DNA of 64,000 bases, taken from an uncultured Dehalococcoidia bacterium (GTDB lineage: Bacteria > Chloroflexota > Dehalococcoidia > Lucifugimonadales > JAAXIE01). Below, piece after piece: positions 33,770-42,564 of the stretch. The notes under the pieces are model-generated. The model did no database searches. It was given only the letters and a program-made list of their open reading frames with translations, and was not told the origin of the DNA. Location of the stretch: NCBI GenBank assembly GCA_951813255.1, contig OX638353.1:2219472-2283471 (forward strand). Direction: 5' to 3'. Within the stretch, counting starts at the first letter, position 1. Every line of letters starts with the position of its first letter. The position numbers were made by a program, and so were the translations under genes.

Positions 33770-34452
33770 TCAATCACCTCATATGTTCTCTCATCCCCGG
33801 TCTTGCCGAGAACGACTTGATATGGGGCCCGTATTTCGTCGCTTGCGGGCCGTGTGGCCCCACGCCGACGACCTCAATCTGCATGGATAGCAGGTCCCGT
33901 CCCAGGACTACGTTGATGCCCCACCCCGCACGCCCATGTCCATGTGTTCGGCGATACAGCGATTTTATCATGACGGTCCCCTTCTTCCGACGGGGCTCTT
34001 CCAAGCCAACGTTCGCCCCTTACCCCAGTTCAAGCTGGCTTTGAAGCAGCGTCAATGCCTGTCCAGGTTCCGAATCCGTTCGTGGGCACATCCAGCAGAA
34101 CCCTGCGCAGTTCTGTTGACTGTGGCATTGGCGGTCACTGGCTCTGGTCGCTCGGGGCGACCTCGCACGGCAGGAGACATGCCCCATAATGCGCAAGGTG
34201 TGATGGCCTTACCCACGAGCGACCCGGTTCCTCCCTGGCCTCCCGGTTAGGGCAATGGCCGGAATCTGGTTGACGAATTGGTTGCAACCGGCGTCGCCTT
34301 TGTTGGTTAGGGGAAGGTGTTACCACTCTCGGGAAGGGTGTCTCTCATTCAAACAACTTCTTCAACACTAGGAGGGTTGCCACAGAGTAGGTAGCCATGC
34401 CTCGAGGCCTCCCCGACCACCGCATCCCGTTTACCCAAGGTACTAGGTGCTA
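33770..34452. other. Gene-free stretch with one doubtful small frame
   Basis: No recognisable gene, array word or separator. A minus-strand frame of 76 codons at 33774-34004 ends just before the aldehyde dehydrogenase ribosome site and contains a methionine-led part (MQIEVVGVGPHGPQATKYGPHIKSF is its middle third, cut here), but it has no family resemblance and no clear ribosome site, so I do not call it a gene. Confidence 0.4.
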
Positions 34453-35451
34453 CTATTTTTCGCCTTGTACGATCGGAGTAAACAGCTCTTCCAGAGGCAC
34501 CGCCGCCCTCATGAAGCCCTGCTGTAGCAGGTAGCCCTGTAGCGTCTTCAGGATCGTGGAGTTCGCCTCCAAGCCGTAGGGCCACGGGTCATCCGAGCCG
34601 AATACGCCGCCTATTTCGTCCAAATCGTCATACAACCACGGCAGCATGTAGCGCATGGCCCCGGTGAATTGCATCTCCTCCAAACACAGCCGCTTGGACT
34701 CCTCCATGGCCTTGTACACACTCTGGGCCACCCATGGGCAGGTTTGATAGAGGTCTTCCCTGACCACCATAGTATGCATGATGGGGAAGACGCCGGTCTT
34801 GCGGTAGTAGTCGCGCTCCACTTGGCGGTAGTCGGGGAACAGCCTTTGAACCTGGGGACTGCGCCCGAAAGAAGTGGGCGCCCTTGCGCCAATCACAGCG
34901 TCCAGCTCGCCCCGCTCCAGCATGCCCCCCAAGGTCTGGTCGGGACCGATGTTGGTCACCCGTCCTGCCTTTTCCGTCTGATGGTCGATGGGGTTGTGGT
35001 AACCCGGTGTGTCCATGCCTCCTTGGTGCCAGTGAACGCTTTCGAGGTCGACGCCATATTCGTTCTGCAGGATGCCCCGTATCCACACCACTGCCGTCTG
35101 GCCGATGCTGGGGAAGCCAACCCGCCTCCCCTCCAGGTCCCTAGCCGACTGGATGCCCGAGTTGGCATTGATGAAGATGAAACCATGGCGGAACAGCTTG
35201 GACGGGAAGACCGGCAGGGCCACGAATGGGAAGTCGTCTCCCGGAGAGTTGTTGCGCCGGGTAAGATAGTGGGAGCAGGACATCTCCGCGAAGTCGAAGG
35301 CCTTGTGCTGCAGCATCTGGGCGAATATCTCCGGTGGGTCCTGTATGGCGAGATACGTCAGGTCGACTCCCTCCGGTTGCACCCTGCCGTAGCGGAGCGC
35401 CTCGGTGCGGTCATAAGGGCCACAGGCCATCGTCAAGCGCAGGTTGGCCAT
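34453..35451 (-). CDS. Substrate-binding-like protein (4,5-dihydroxyphthalate decarboxylase group)
   Basis: A 332-residue periplasmic-binding-protein fold without a signal peptide. The start LRLTMACGPYDRTEALRYGRVQPEGVDLTYL and the later LEGRRVGFPSIGQTAVVWIRGILQNEYGVD are typical of the group annotated as 4,5-dihydroxyphthalate decarboxylase or NMT1-like protein. GELDAVIGARAP and MHTMVVRED follow. Because it lacks an export signal and no permease genes are nearby, an enzyme or cytosolic ligand-binding role is more likely than transport. The next gene on the strand, thrB, is 33 bases upstream. Confidence 0.75.
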   Translation of the reverse strand: MANLRLTMACGPYDRTEALRYGRVQPEGVDLTYLAIQDPPEIFAQMLQHKAFDFAEMSCSHYLTRRNNSPGDDFPFVALPVFPSKLFRHGFIFINANSGIQSARDLEGRRVGFPSIGQTAVVWIRGILQNEYGVDLESVHWHQGGMDTPGYHNPIDHQTEKAGRVTNIGPDQTLGGMLERGELDAVIGARAPTSFGRSPQVQRLFPDYRQVERDYYRKTGVFPIMHTMVVREDLYQTCPWVAQSVYKAMEESKRLCLEEMQFTGAMRYMLPWLYDDLDEIGGVFGSDDPWPYGLEANSTILKTLQGYLLQQGFMRAAVPLEELFTPIVQGEK

Positions 35452-35484
35452 AGTGCAGCCTCCTCGGAGAGTTGGGTTATGTCG

Positions 35485-36408
35485 TCATACTATGTGAGCG
35501 CCCCGCTGCGAAGGCTTGGTCAACATGGTGTAAGCAGAGACCCCAGCCCGGTTTGCCGCGGAACGCATCCCCCCGGCAACGCTCTGCTCATTCCCTTGGG
35601 TCAGGGCCAGTATCGTGGAGCCGCTTCCGGAGAGGAAAACTCCCAGCGCTCCCCCGCTCATCGCTCCGACGAAGATGGCCTCCATGGCTGGGAACAGCTT
35701 CAGGCGGTAGGGCTGGTGCAGCTTGTCATCCGTGGCCCAAGCCAAGTCTTGGAGTCGAGAGGAGGCCATGGCATTGACCAAGGCGGCGGTCCGCGCCATG
35801 TTGTAGACCGCGTCGGCACGGCTGACTTGCTGAGGAAGCACAGCCCGCGCCTCCTCAGTAGCAATGGCTACATCGGGGACCAGCACTACGGCGTTCAAAC
35901 CCTGAGGAAGCGAGATTGGACAGGTGACCAGTTTCCCTAGGTGGTTTGCCACCAATTGCATGCCGCCAAGCAGGGCCGGAGTCACATTATCGGGGTGGCC
36001 TTCTATCTCGGTTGCCAACTCGAGAACGTCGTGCTGTTCCAATGGAGAACCGGCAATGCAATTGGCTGCCACCAACCCGCCTACGATCGCCGCTGAACTA
36101 CTGCCGAGGCCTCTTTTCAGGGGTATCTGGTTGTTGCAGCGGGCCTGCACGGCGGGCGCACCAATGCCGACTCGCAACCACAGGGCTTCCATGGCGCGAT
36201 AGACCAGGTTGTCCGTGTCCCCGGGGAGGTCGCCCGCCCCCTCGCCCTCAATTAGGATGCTGCTTTCGCCGCTGGGCGAGGTGCGTACCTCGATGGTGTT
36301 CCATATATCGAGCGCCATCCCGAGACAATCGTAGCCCGGCCCCATGTTGGCACTGGTTGCCGGGACCCTGACCGTGACTGGCGAACCCGTCAGTAGGGGA
36401 GATGACAT
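35485..36408 (-). CDS. thrB: Homoserine kinase
   Basis: A 307-residue GHMP kinase that phosphorylates homoserine. VRVPATSANMGPGYDCLGMALD is the N-terminal homoserine-kinase signature, PLKRGLGSSSAAIVGGLVAAN (about 95-115) the ATP-binding motif 2, EGHPDNVTPALLGG the substrate motif, and FLSGSGSTILAL motif 3. It ends threonine synthesis together with thrC at 6481-7650. It lies between a zinc alcohol dehydrogenase and the substrate-binding-like gene, all minus strand with short gaps. Confidence 0.93.
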   Translation of the reverse strand: MSSPLLTGSPVTVRVPATSANMGPGYDCLGMALDIWNTIEVRTSPSGESSILIEGEGAGDLPGDTDNLVYRAMEALWLRVGIGAPAVQARCNNQIPLKRGLGSSSAAIVGGLVAANCIAGSPLEQHDVLELATEIEGHPDNVTPALLGGMQLVANHLGKLVTCPISLPQGLNAVVLVPDVAIATEEARAVLPQQVSRADAVYNMARTAALVNAMASSRLQDLAWATDDKLHQPYRLKLFPAMEAIFVGAMSGGALGVFLSGSGSTILALTQGNEQSVAGGMRSAANRAGVSAYTMLTKPSQRGAHIV

Positions 36409-36417
36409 GACATTCCT

Positions 36418-37512
36418 CTACTGGAAGGTGATGACACCGCGGCCCACATCGCCACGGTCCAGATCATCGTAGGCTTCGTTGATCTGCTCCAGACGATAAC
36501 GACGGGTAATCAGACCGTCCAGGTCGATCTTGCCGGACCGATACATCTCTACCAGGCGTGGAAACTCCACTGGAGGCCGGGCGGAACCGTAGTAGCTGCC
36601 CTTGAGCACTTTTTCGTTTCTGGTAAGAGAGACGGCATTGATGGATGCCTCTTCGCCCATGGGAGCGATCCCCACCACCGTGACGGTGCCTCCCTTGCGG
36701 GCCATAGCATAAGCTGTCTCCACAGTTCGGGCCGAGCCGAAGACCTCAAAGGTGTAGTCGGCCCCCAAGCCGCCGGTAATCTCCATCACGCGGGCTACAG
36801 CATCTTCATCGGAGGCGTTCACTGCGTGAGTGGCGCCAAATTTCATGGCGAACTCAAGCTTGCCCTCATTGATATCCACCGCGATTATGCGGCCCGCATT
36901 GGCCAGCCGGGCCCCCTGCAGCACGTTCAGGCCCACTCCTCCGCAGCCCACCACCGCGACGGTGGACCCTGCTTCCACGGCAGCGGTCAGAATCGCTGCT
37001 CCAATCCCCGTCGTGGCGCTACATCCGATTAGGGCGGCCACGTCCATGGGGAAATCGCTGGAAACGGGGACACAACCTGCTTCGGGGACTACAGCTTCCT
37101 CTGCAAAGCAGGCCACCTTGCCCATGTGGCTGATGCGCTGCTCCCCCTTGTACAGACGCGTGGTGCCGTCGTACATGTACGGACCGGTGGCAGCATGGGC
37201 GTCGCAAAGATTGGAGCGCCCTATGAGGCAGAAGTGACAGCGACCGCAGCCGGGCACAAAAGAGAGAATCACATGGTCTCCCGGCTTCACTGAGGTCACA
37301 CCCTCGCCAACACGCTTCACGATGGCTGACCCCTCATGCCCCAACACCGTAGGTAGCGCAATGCGTGCCTCACCCTTCATGAAGTGATAGTCGCTGCGAC
37401 AGACGCCAGCCGCCGCTATGTTTACATGCACCTCACCGGCCTTGGGGTCTTCAAGTTCGATTTCTTCGATGACCAAGGGCTGGTTGTACTCGTAGAGCAC
37501 TGCCGCTTTCAT
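36418..37512 (-). CDS. Zinc-dependent alcohol dehydrogenase (MDR class III-like)
   Basis: A 364-residue medium-chain dehydrogenase. GVCRSDYHFMKG carries the catalytic zinc cysteine, LGHEGSAIVKRVGEGV the second ligand region, and CGRCHFCLIGRSNLC the four cysteines of the structural zinc. VVGCGGVGLNVLQGARLANAGRIIAVD is the NAD-binding fold (about 190-215). The start ATG 37512 follows GGAGG by six bases; the frame is open five codons further. The substrate is probably an alcohol or formaldehyde-type adduct. A tandem 25-base repeat lies just upstream. Confidence 0.9.
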   Translation of the reverse strand: MKAAVLYEYNQPLVIEEIELEDPKAGEVHVNIAAAGVCRSDYHFMKGEARIALPTVLGHEGSAIVKRVGEGVTSVKPGDHVILSFVPGCGRCHFCLIGRSNLCDAHAATGPYMYDGTTRLYKGEQRISHMGKVACFAEEAVVPEAGCVPVSSDFPMDVAALIGCSATTGIGAAILTAAVEAGSTVAVVGCGGVGLNVLQGARLANAGRIIAVDINEGKLEFAMKFGATHAVNASDEDAVARVMEITGGLGADYTFEVFGSARTVETAYAMARKGGTVTVVGIAPMGEEASINAVSLTRNEKVLKGSYYGSARPPVEFPRLVEMYRSGKIDLDGLITRRYRLEQINEAYDDLDRGDVGRGVITFQ

Positions 37513-37528
37513 CACGTTCCTCCTCAAT

Positions 37529-37579
37529 CAGTGGGCATATCATCAGTCGGGGGCCAGTGGGCATATCATCAGTCGGGGG
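37529..37579 (-). repeat. Tandem direct repeat upstream of the alcohol dehydrogenase
   Basis: Two identical 25-base copies (37529-37553 and 37555-37579), containing GGGCATATCATCAGTCGGGG, with 26-base period, end 17 bases before the dehydrogenase start. TATCTGAGTGTCAAA follows (37580-37594) and is reminiscent of the array separators. A recent duplication or a two-site operator is possible. Confidence 0.7.
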
Positions 37580-37690
37580 TATCTGAGTGTCAAATGGCTC
37601 TGAACGGCACTTCCCTGTCTTGGCGGCTATAGTATATTTGTTGAGTCGGCACTGCGCACCGCCTGCGCGAGTGCCCGGCCGCTACCAAGA

Positions 37691-38419
37691 ATGACGGCAG
37701 AGGACGATGTGAGCTTAGCCGACCCACAGGAGCAAGCCAAGCAACAAGCAGCCATCGAGGCGGTGCGCCTCATTCCCGACGGAGCCGTCGTCGGGTTGGG
37801 CACCGGCTCCACCGCGTACTACGCCATATTGGAGTTGGGGCGGCGAGTACGAGAGGAGGGCGCCTCTTTCACCGGGGTTCCTACATCCTATTCTGCCGAA
37901 GCCCTAGCCCGGCGGAATAACATCCCTCTGACATCCCTGAGGAACGTCGACAGGGTGGACGTCGCTGTCGACGGCGCTGACGAGATAGACCCCCATCTCG
38001 ATCTCATCAAGGGTTACGGCGGAGCCCTGACCCTGGAGAAGATGGTCGACTCCTACGCCGACTGTTTCGTCGTCATTGCGGATGAGTCCAAGCTCGTGGA
38101 CCGCTTGGGCCATTCGGCATGGGTCCCTCTCGAGGTGCTCCCTTCCGCCATGTATACGGTGGAGAAAGGCATCATACGGCTGGGAGGCACCCCCCGGTTG
38201 CGCGTCGGTCCCGGAGGGCCTGGCCACGACGGACCCATAATCACCGAGCACGAGAACATGCTGGTGGACGTACGGTTCGAGGGTATCGAAGACCCGTGGG
38301 AGATGGAGCGATCCCTGAACGCCATACCCGGCGTGGTGGAGAACGGCGTCTTCCCCCGCATGGCCCACATCGTACTTATAGGGTCTGCCGCCGGAGTCCG
38401 CAGGCTGACCCACCAGTGA
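37691..38419 (+). CDS. rpiA: Ribose-5-phosphate isomerase A
   Basis: A 242-residue enzyme interconverting ribose 5-phosphate and ribulose 5-phosphate. VGLGTGSTAYYAILELG (about 34-50), VDVAVDGADEIDPHLDLIKGYGGALTLEKM (about 94-123, containing the catalytic aspartates and glutamate) and VIADESKLVDRLG are all conserved. A short glutamine-rich N-terminus precedes. The stop overlaps the GTG of the next gene by four bases, so the two are coupled. Confidence 0.94.
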   Translation: MTAEDDVSLADPQEQAKQQAAIEAVRLIPDGAVVGLGTGSTAYYAILELGRRVREEGASFTGVPTSYSAEALARRNNIPLTSLRNVDRVDVAVDGADEIDPHLDLIKGYGGALTLEKMVDSYADCFVVIADESKLVDRLGHSAWVPLEVLPSAMYTVEKGIIRLGGTPRLRVGPGGPGHDGPIITEHENMLVDVRFEGIEDPWEMERSLNAIPGVVENGVFPRMAHIVLIGSAAGVRRLTHQ

Positions 38420-39288
38420 AGGAATCGCGTGCGAGTGTACGGAAGGCAGTAATCCCAGCAGGCGGGTTGGGCACCCGGCTGCTGCCTCTATCGAAAGCGG
38501 TGCCCAAGGAACTGCTGCCCGTGTTTCACAAGCCGCTCGTCCAACTCGCCGCGGAGGAACTAGCTGAGGCCGGGATCGAGGAGACGGTCCTTGTGGTCAG
38601 CCCCGGTAAGCGCGCTCTGGAGACCTTCTTTCACCCCGACCCGCAGCTGGAGCAAACCCTCCGTACATCCGGCAGCCAGCAGGCGGATGCTGTAGCCGCC
38701 ATCCCCAGACTCTCACGCTTCTCCTTCGTCGAGCAGGCCCAGCCCCTAGGGTTAGGCCACGCCGTCCTCATGGCCGCCGATGGCATCGGCGACGAACCCT
38801 TCGCCACCGTCCTGCCCGACGACATGGTGCTGCACCACACCAGCGCAACCCAACAACTGCTCGATGTCTTCCACCATTACCGAGGATGCGTCCTCGCGGT
38901 GGAGGAGGTCCCGGCGGAACGCATCAACCAGTACGGCGTTATCGACGGAACCCAGGTGGCCGAAGGCGTCTTCCGCATCAACCGTCTGGTGGAGAAGCCC
39001 CCTCCTGAAGAAGCCCCCTCCAACCTCGCAATCGTGGGACGTTACATACTCATGCCCCAGATATTCGAAGCCCTGCGCCACACCCCGCCCGGCGCCAAGG
39101 GCGAAATCCAGCTTACCGACGGCATCGCCCTCCTGCTGGAGAAGCAACCCGTATACGCCTGCGTGCTACAGGGGCGGCGCCACGACGGGGGTTCACCCCT
39201 CGGGCTCCTCAAGGCCAGCCTCGATGTCGCCCTGCAGGACCCCCAGTCAAAGGCGGAGCTCAAGGACTTCCTGGCATCCGCGTTCTGA
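38416..39288 (+). CDS. galU: UTP--glucose-1-phosphate uridylyltransferase-like nucleotidyltransferase
   Basis: A 290-residue protein starting at GTG 38416 inside the rpiA stop. AVIPAGGLGTRLLPLSKAVPKELLPV is the sugar-nucleotidyltransferase signature; KELLPVFHKPLVQ and FVEQAQPLGLGHAVL match GalU. VLPDDMVL carries the metal aspartate, RYILMPQIFEAL and GEIQLTDGIALLL are typical of GalU-type enzymes. The likely product is UDP-glucose; a related pyrophosphorylase remains possible. Confidence 0.88.
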   Translation: MKESRASVRKAVIPAGGLGTRLLPLSKAVPKELLPVFHKPLVQLAAEELAEAGIEETVLVVSPGKRALETFFHPDPQLEQTLRTSGSQQADAVAAIPRLSRFSFVEQAQPLGLGHAVLMAADGIGDEPFATVLPDDMVLHHTSATQQLLDVFHHYRGCVLAVEEVPAERINQYGVIDGTQVAEGVFRINRLVEKPPPEEAPSNLAIVGRYILMPQIFEALRHTPPGAKGEIQLTDGIALLLEKQPVYACVLQGRRHDGGSPLGLLKASLDVALQDPQSKAELKDFLASAF

Positions 39289-39439
39289 CACGACGAATCG
39301 CTCGCGCACGCAACCATGTAGCCTCGAGCCTGGTTCCGATGCGCCACCTCCCACGGTCAGCATCTCTTGTTATATTGCAATGCTCATTCCGTCCAGCTAC
39401 ACTTGCCGCTGACCAAATCCCTGCCGGTGACCAAGCCAC

Positions 39440-39754
39440 ATGCCAGCGATTCTCAATGTTCCCAGTCAATTGCGACCCTTCGTGGACGGCAACAGGGCTT
39501 TGCAGTTGCCGGATGGCACGCTGGACGGAGCGTTGCACCAGTTGGACGGTCAGTTTCCCGGTCTGCGTGACCGCCTCATCGACGAGTTCGGCGAGGTGCG
39601 CGCCTTCATCAACATATTCGTCAACGGCGACGACATCATATATCTCCAAGGATTACTCACACCTGTGAGGGATGGCATTGAGATAGATATAGTGCCCTCC
39701 ATAGCAGGCGGCCAATCACTCAACCGGCACAAGAACCAGGACGACGAAAGGTAG
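39440..39754 (+). CDS. ThiS/MoaD-like sulfur-carrier protein with a C-terminal tail
   Basis: A 104-residue beta-grasp protein. ILNVPSQLRPFVDG, LDGALHQLDGQFPGLRDRLID and RAFINIFVNGDDI match MoaD/CysO-type carriers, and VPSIAGG is the usual diglycine end. Here the diglycine is followed by 13 more residues (QSLNRHKNQDDER). Carriers must expose the diglycine for adenylation, so the tail would first have to be removed, as JAMM proteases do for some carriers; no such protease gene is in the window. The next gene, a CoxS-like subunit, starts 12 bases later. The E1 at 18824-19663 is a possible partner. Confidence 0.8.
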   Translation: MPAILNVPSQLRPFVDGNRALQLPDGTLDGALHQLDGQFPGLRDRLIDEFGEVRAFINIFVNGDDIIYLQGLLTPVRDGIEIDIVPSIAGGQSLNRHKNQDDER

Positions 39755-39766
39755 AAGGAGGCCTGA

Positions 39767-40252
39767 ATGCCAGGTAGGCAGCTTCTCAGCTTCGAGGTGA
39801 ACGGAATCCCAGCCCAGGTGGCGGTAGACCCCCGGCAGACCCTCCTCGAGGTCCTGCGGGACGAGTTGCAGTTGGTGGGCACCAAGGAAGGTTGCAGCAA
39901 CGGCAACTGCGGCGCCTGCACGGTCATGGTCGATGGCGTCAGCGTTGACTCGTGCATCGCCCTCGGCATGGAGATGGAGGGACGCCAAGTCCTTACAGTT
40001 GAAGGCTTGGCCAGCCCCGACAAGCTCCACCCCATTCAACAGGCCTACATAGACAACGCTGGCTTCCAGTGCGGTTTCTGCACGCCGGGGTTCATCATGT
40101 CCACCCTGCACCTGCTGGAAAACATACCCGAACCCACTGACCATGAAATTCGACTGCACCTAGCAGGAAACCTCTGCCGGTGCACAGGCTACGACAAGAT
40201 TCTGCGGTCGGTGCATGCCGCCGCAACGATGATGCAGGAGGTGAAGTCGTGA
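39767..40252 (+). CDS. [2Fe-2S] subunit of a molybdenum hydroxylase (CoxS-like)
   Basis: A 161-residue protein with AAGGAGG before the ATG. The plant-type ferredoxin domain has GCSNGNCGACTVMVDG (about 44-59) and a further cysteine at about 66. The second cluster domain has QCGFCTPGFIMS (about 103-114) and LCRCTGYDKI (about 138-147). This is the standard small subunit of the xanthine-dehydrogenase family. The stop overlaps the GTG of the large-subunit gene by four bases. Confidence 0.93.
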   Translation: MPGRQLLSFEVNGIPAQVAVDPRQTLLEVLRDELQLVGTKEGCSNGNCGACTVMVDGVSVDSCIALGMEMEGRQVLTVEGLASPDKLHPIQQAYIDNAGFQCGFCTPGFIMSTLHLLENIPEPTDHEIRLHLAGNLCRCTGYDKILRSVHAAATMMQEVKS

Positions 40253-42534
40253 CTCAAGGCAATGGACATGGCAACGGCTTTCAGGTCATCGGCCAAGGCA
40301 TACCCCGCGTCGACTCCGATGAGCGGGTCACCGGCAAAGCGGTGTTTGCGGCTGACTTGTCCCTTAGAGGCACGTTGCACGCCAAGATGGTACGCAGCCC
40401 CCATGCCCATGCGAAAATTAAGAAGATCGACACATCTCGGGCTCTCGCCCTGCCCGGCGTGGTGGCAGTGGTCACCGGCGATGACCTGCCCGAACTCGAA
40501 CACGGCAGCGCCAGCGTAGGTGGTGAGACCACCATGGAAGCCAGGTACCTGCGTCAGTACCTGCTTGCCGAGGGCACGGCCCTCTTCCAAGGCCACCCCA
40601 TAGCCGCCGTAGCAGCCACCACTCCTCAGATTGCCGAAGAGGCCGTGGGCTTGGTCGATGTGGAGTACGAACCCCTGCCGGTAGTAGGCGATATCCTCGA
40701 GGGCATGGAGCCCAGCGCTCACGTCATCCATCCGGAACTCCGCACCCGCAGCTTGGCCGGACTCTCCGACTCACCTACCAACGTTTCCCTCTATGTGAAC
40801 TCGGAAAAGGGCGACGTGGAGAAGGGGTTCGAAGAAGCCGACGTCGTTGTGGAGCGCGAGTTCCATGTGCAGATGGCCCACCAAGGCTACATCGAGCCCC
40901 AGGGCTGCACCGTTGAGATGGACAACCAAGGCCACCTGACCATATACAACACCACCCAGGGGGCCTTCCGCCTCAAGTCTCAGACAGCTACCCTGCTGAA
41001 CCTTCCCCAGAGTAAGGTGAAGGTAGTGCCCCAGGAGATAGGCGGCGGTTTCGGCGGTAAGGGTTACACCGTCCCCGAGCTCCCCACTGCCCTCTTGGCC
41101 ATGAAGACTCGCCGTCCAGTGAAAATGATTCTCAACCGCACCGAGGTCTTCCAAGCCACAGGCCCTGCGCCCGACAGCTACTCGACAATGAAGGTCGGCG
41201 CCAAGAAGAACGGGGAAATCACTGCCATCCAATCCAAGTTCATCCTGAATGCGGGCTGTGTGCCCGGCGCAGGCTTGGCTTTGAACAACATCCTGGTGGG
41301 AGGCTTCTCCACCTATAAGACGCCCAATCTGAAGTACGACGCATACGAGATAGTGACCAACAAGCCTCGCACCCAAGCCTATCGCGCTCCCGGCATGCCG
41401 AATTGCGGCTTCACCATAGAATCAGTGCTGGACGAGGTGGCCGAGAAGCTGGGCATGGATGCCATCGACTTCCGCATAGCGAACGTCGCCAACGACGGCG
41501 ACCCCATGACCGACGGTCGCCCTCTGCCCAGCAGCGGATTCAAGGAGATACTGCAACAGGTCAAGGCGCACCCCGCTTGGACCGATCCTCTGCCCGCAGG
41601 ACGCGGACGCGGTGTGGCCATGGGCATGCGTCGCGAAGGGGCAGGCGTCTCTAGCGCCCACATGACTGTCAACGGCGACGGCACCTTCAACCTCGTCATA
41701 GGCTCCGTGGACCTCACCGGCGTCCGCACCAGCCTGTCGCAGATCGCGGCCGAAGTCTTGGGCGTCGGCGTCGAGGACATCTCCGCCAGCGTTGGCGATA
41801 CCGACTCGGTGGGCTTTACCGACGGCTCCTGGGGCAGCCGGACCACCTACGTTACCGGCACTGCAGTGTTCCGGGCCGCCCATGACGCCCTACAGCAGCT
41901 CAAGGACAGGGCCGCAGCCCGGTTCCAAGTCGAATCCTCCGCCGTCGGCTATGCCGATCGCACCTTCTATGTAGAGGACAACCCCGAGCAGAGAGTTGCT
42001 CTCGCTGAGCTTTGCCGCACCAATGTGGGCCAGGGCGTCGGCTCCATCCTCGGCTCCGGCGTCGCCGGAGGCTTGGCTCCGGTCACCAGCACCGGAGTCC
42101 AGATCGCCGAGGTGGAGGTGGACAAGGAGACCGGGAAGACCTACGTCGTACGCTACACCGTCTTCCAGGACCCCGGACAAGTGGTTAACCCGGTAGAGGT
42201 TGAGGGCCAGATGCAGGGTTCAGTAGCCCAGGGAGTGGGCTGGGCCCTATGGGAAGGCTACGACTTCCAGAACGGGTTGCTGCGTAACCCCACCTTCCTC
42301 GACTACCGCATACCAACTTTCCTCGACCTGCCCAACATCGAAGCAGTCTTCGTCGGCGCGCCAGCCAAGGAGGGTGACTTGGGCATCCGTGGAGTGGGCG
42401 AAGTGGGAATCATCCCACCCCTGCCAGCCATTGCCAGTGCCATCTACGGCGCCACTGGTGTACGTATGAACCACGCGCCCATGACCCCCCAGAGAGTACT
42501 CGCCGCCTTGGAGGAAGCGAGTGTTCCGGCCTAA
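40249..42534 (+). CDS. Molybdopterin-binding subunit of a molybdenum hydroxylase (CoxL/XdhA-like)
   Basis: A 761-residue large subunit starting at GTG 40249 behind GGAGG. The a/b-hammerhead region (RVTGKAVFAADL) opens it, QEIGGGFGGKGYT is the first cofactor loop (about 263-275), YRAPGMPNCGFTIES follows, and GIRGVGEVGIIPPLPAIASAI near the end carries the catalytic glutamate. The active-site loop of true CO dehydrogenases (AYRCSFR-type) is absent, so it hydroxylates or oxidises an organic substrate. No FAD subunit (CoxM) gene is adjacent. The stop codon lies in the loop of the hairpin at 42519-42547. Confidence 0.9.
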   Translation: MTQGNGHGNGFQVIGQGIPRVDSDERVTGKAVFAADLSLRGTLHAKMVRSPHAHAKIKKIDTSRALALPGVVAVVTGDDLPELEHGSASVGGETTMEARYLRQYLLAEGTALFQGHPIAAVAATTPQIAEEAVGLVDVEYEPLPVVGDILEGMEPSAHVIHPELRTRSLAGLSDSPTNVSLYVNSEKGDVEKGFEEADVVVEREFHVQMAHQGYIEPQGCTVEMDNQGHLTIYNTTQGAFRLKSQTATLLNLPQSKVKVVPQEIGGGFGGKGYTVPELPTALLAMKTRRPVKMILNRTEVFQATGPAPDSYSTMKVGAKKNGEITAIQSKFILNAGCVPGAGLALNNILVGGFSTYKTPNLKYDAYEIVTNKPRTQAYRAPGMPNCGFTIESVLDEVAEKLGMDAIDFRIANVANDGDPMTDGRPLPSSGFKEILQQVKAHPAWTDPLPAGRGRGVAMGMRREGAGVSSAHMTVNGDGTFNLVIGSVDLTGVRTSLSQIAAEVLGVGVEDISASVGDTDSVGFTDGSWGSRTTYVTGTAVFRAAHDALQQLKDRAAARFQVESSAVGYADRTFYVEDNPEQRVALAELCRTNVGQGVGSILGSGVAGGLAPVTSTGVQIAEVEVDKETGKTYVVRYTVFQDPGQVVNPVEVEGQMQGSVAQGVGWALWEGYDFQNGLLRNPTFLDYRIPTFLDLPNIEAVFVGAPAKEGDLGIRGVGEVGIIPPLPAIASAIYGATGVRMNHAPMTPQRVLAALEEASVPA

Positions 42535-42547
42535 GGCCGGAACACTC
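42519..42547 (+). terminator. Perfect hairpin enclosing the stop codon
   Basis: GAGTGTTCCGGCC (42519-42531) and GGCCGGAACACTC (42535-42547) form a 13-bp perfect stem whose three-base loop TAA is the stop codon of the preceding gene. No T-run follows, so it is not a standard terminator; it could stabilise the transcript end or slow the ribosome. Confidence 0.55.
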
Positions 42548-42564
42548 CGGAGACCCGCACTGCC

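Noticed and set aside
33774..34004. A 76-codon minus-strand frame before the aldehyde dehydrogenase
   Set aside because: No family match, no clear ribosome site and mixed composition; position next to a ribosome site is not enough to call a gene.
40249..42534. The large subunit as a true carbon monoxide dehydrogenase
   Set aside because: The characteristic active-site loop with the cysteine that binds copper is not found, and the FAD subunit is missing.
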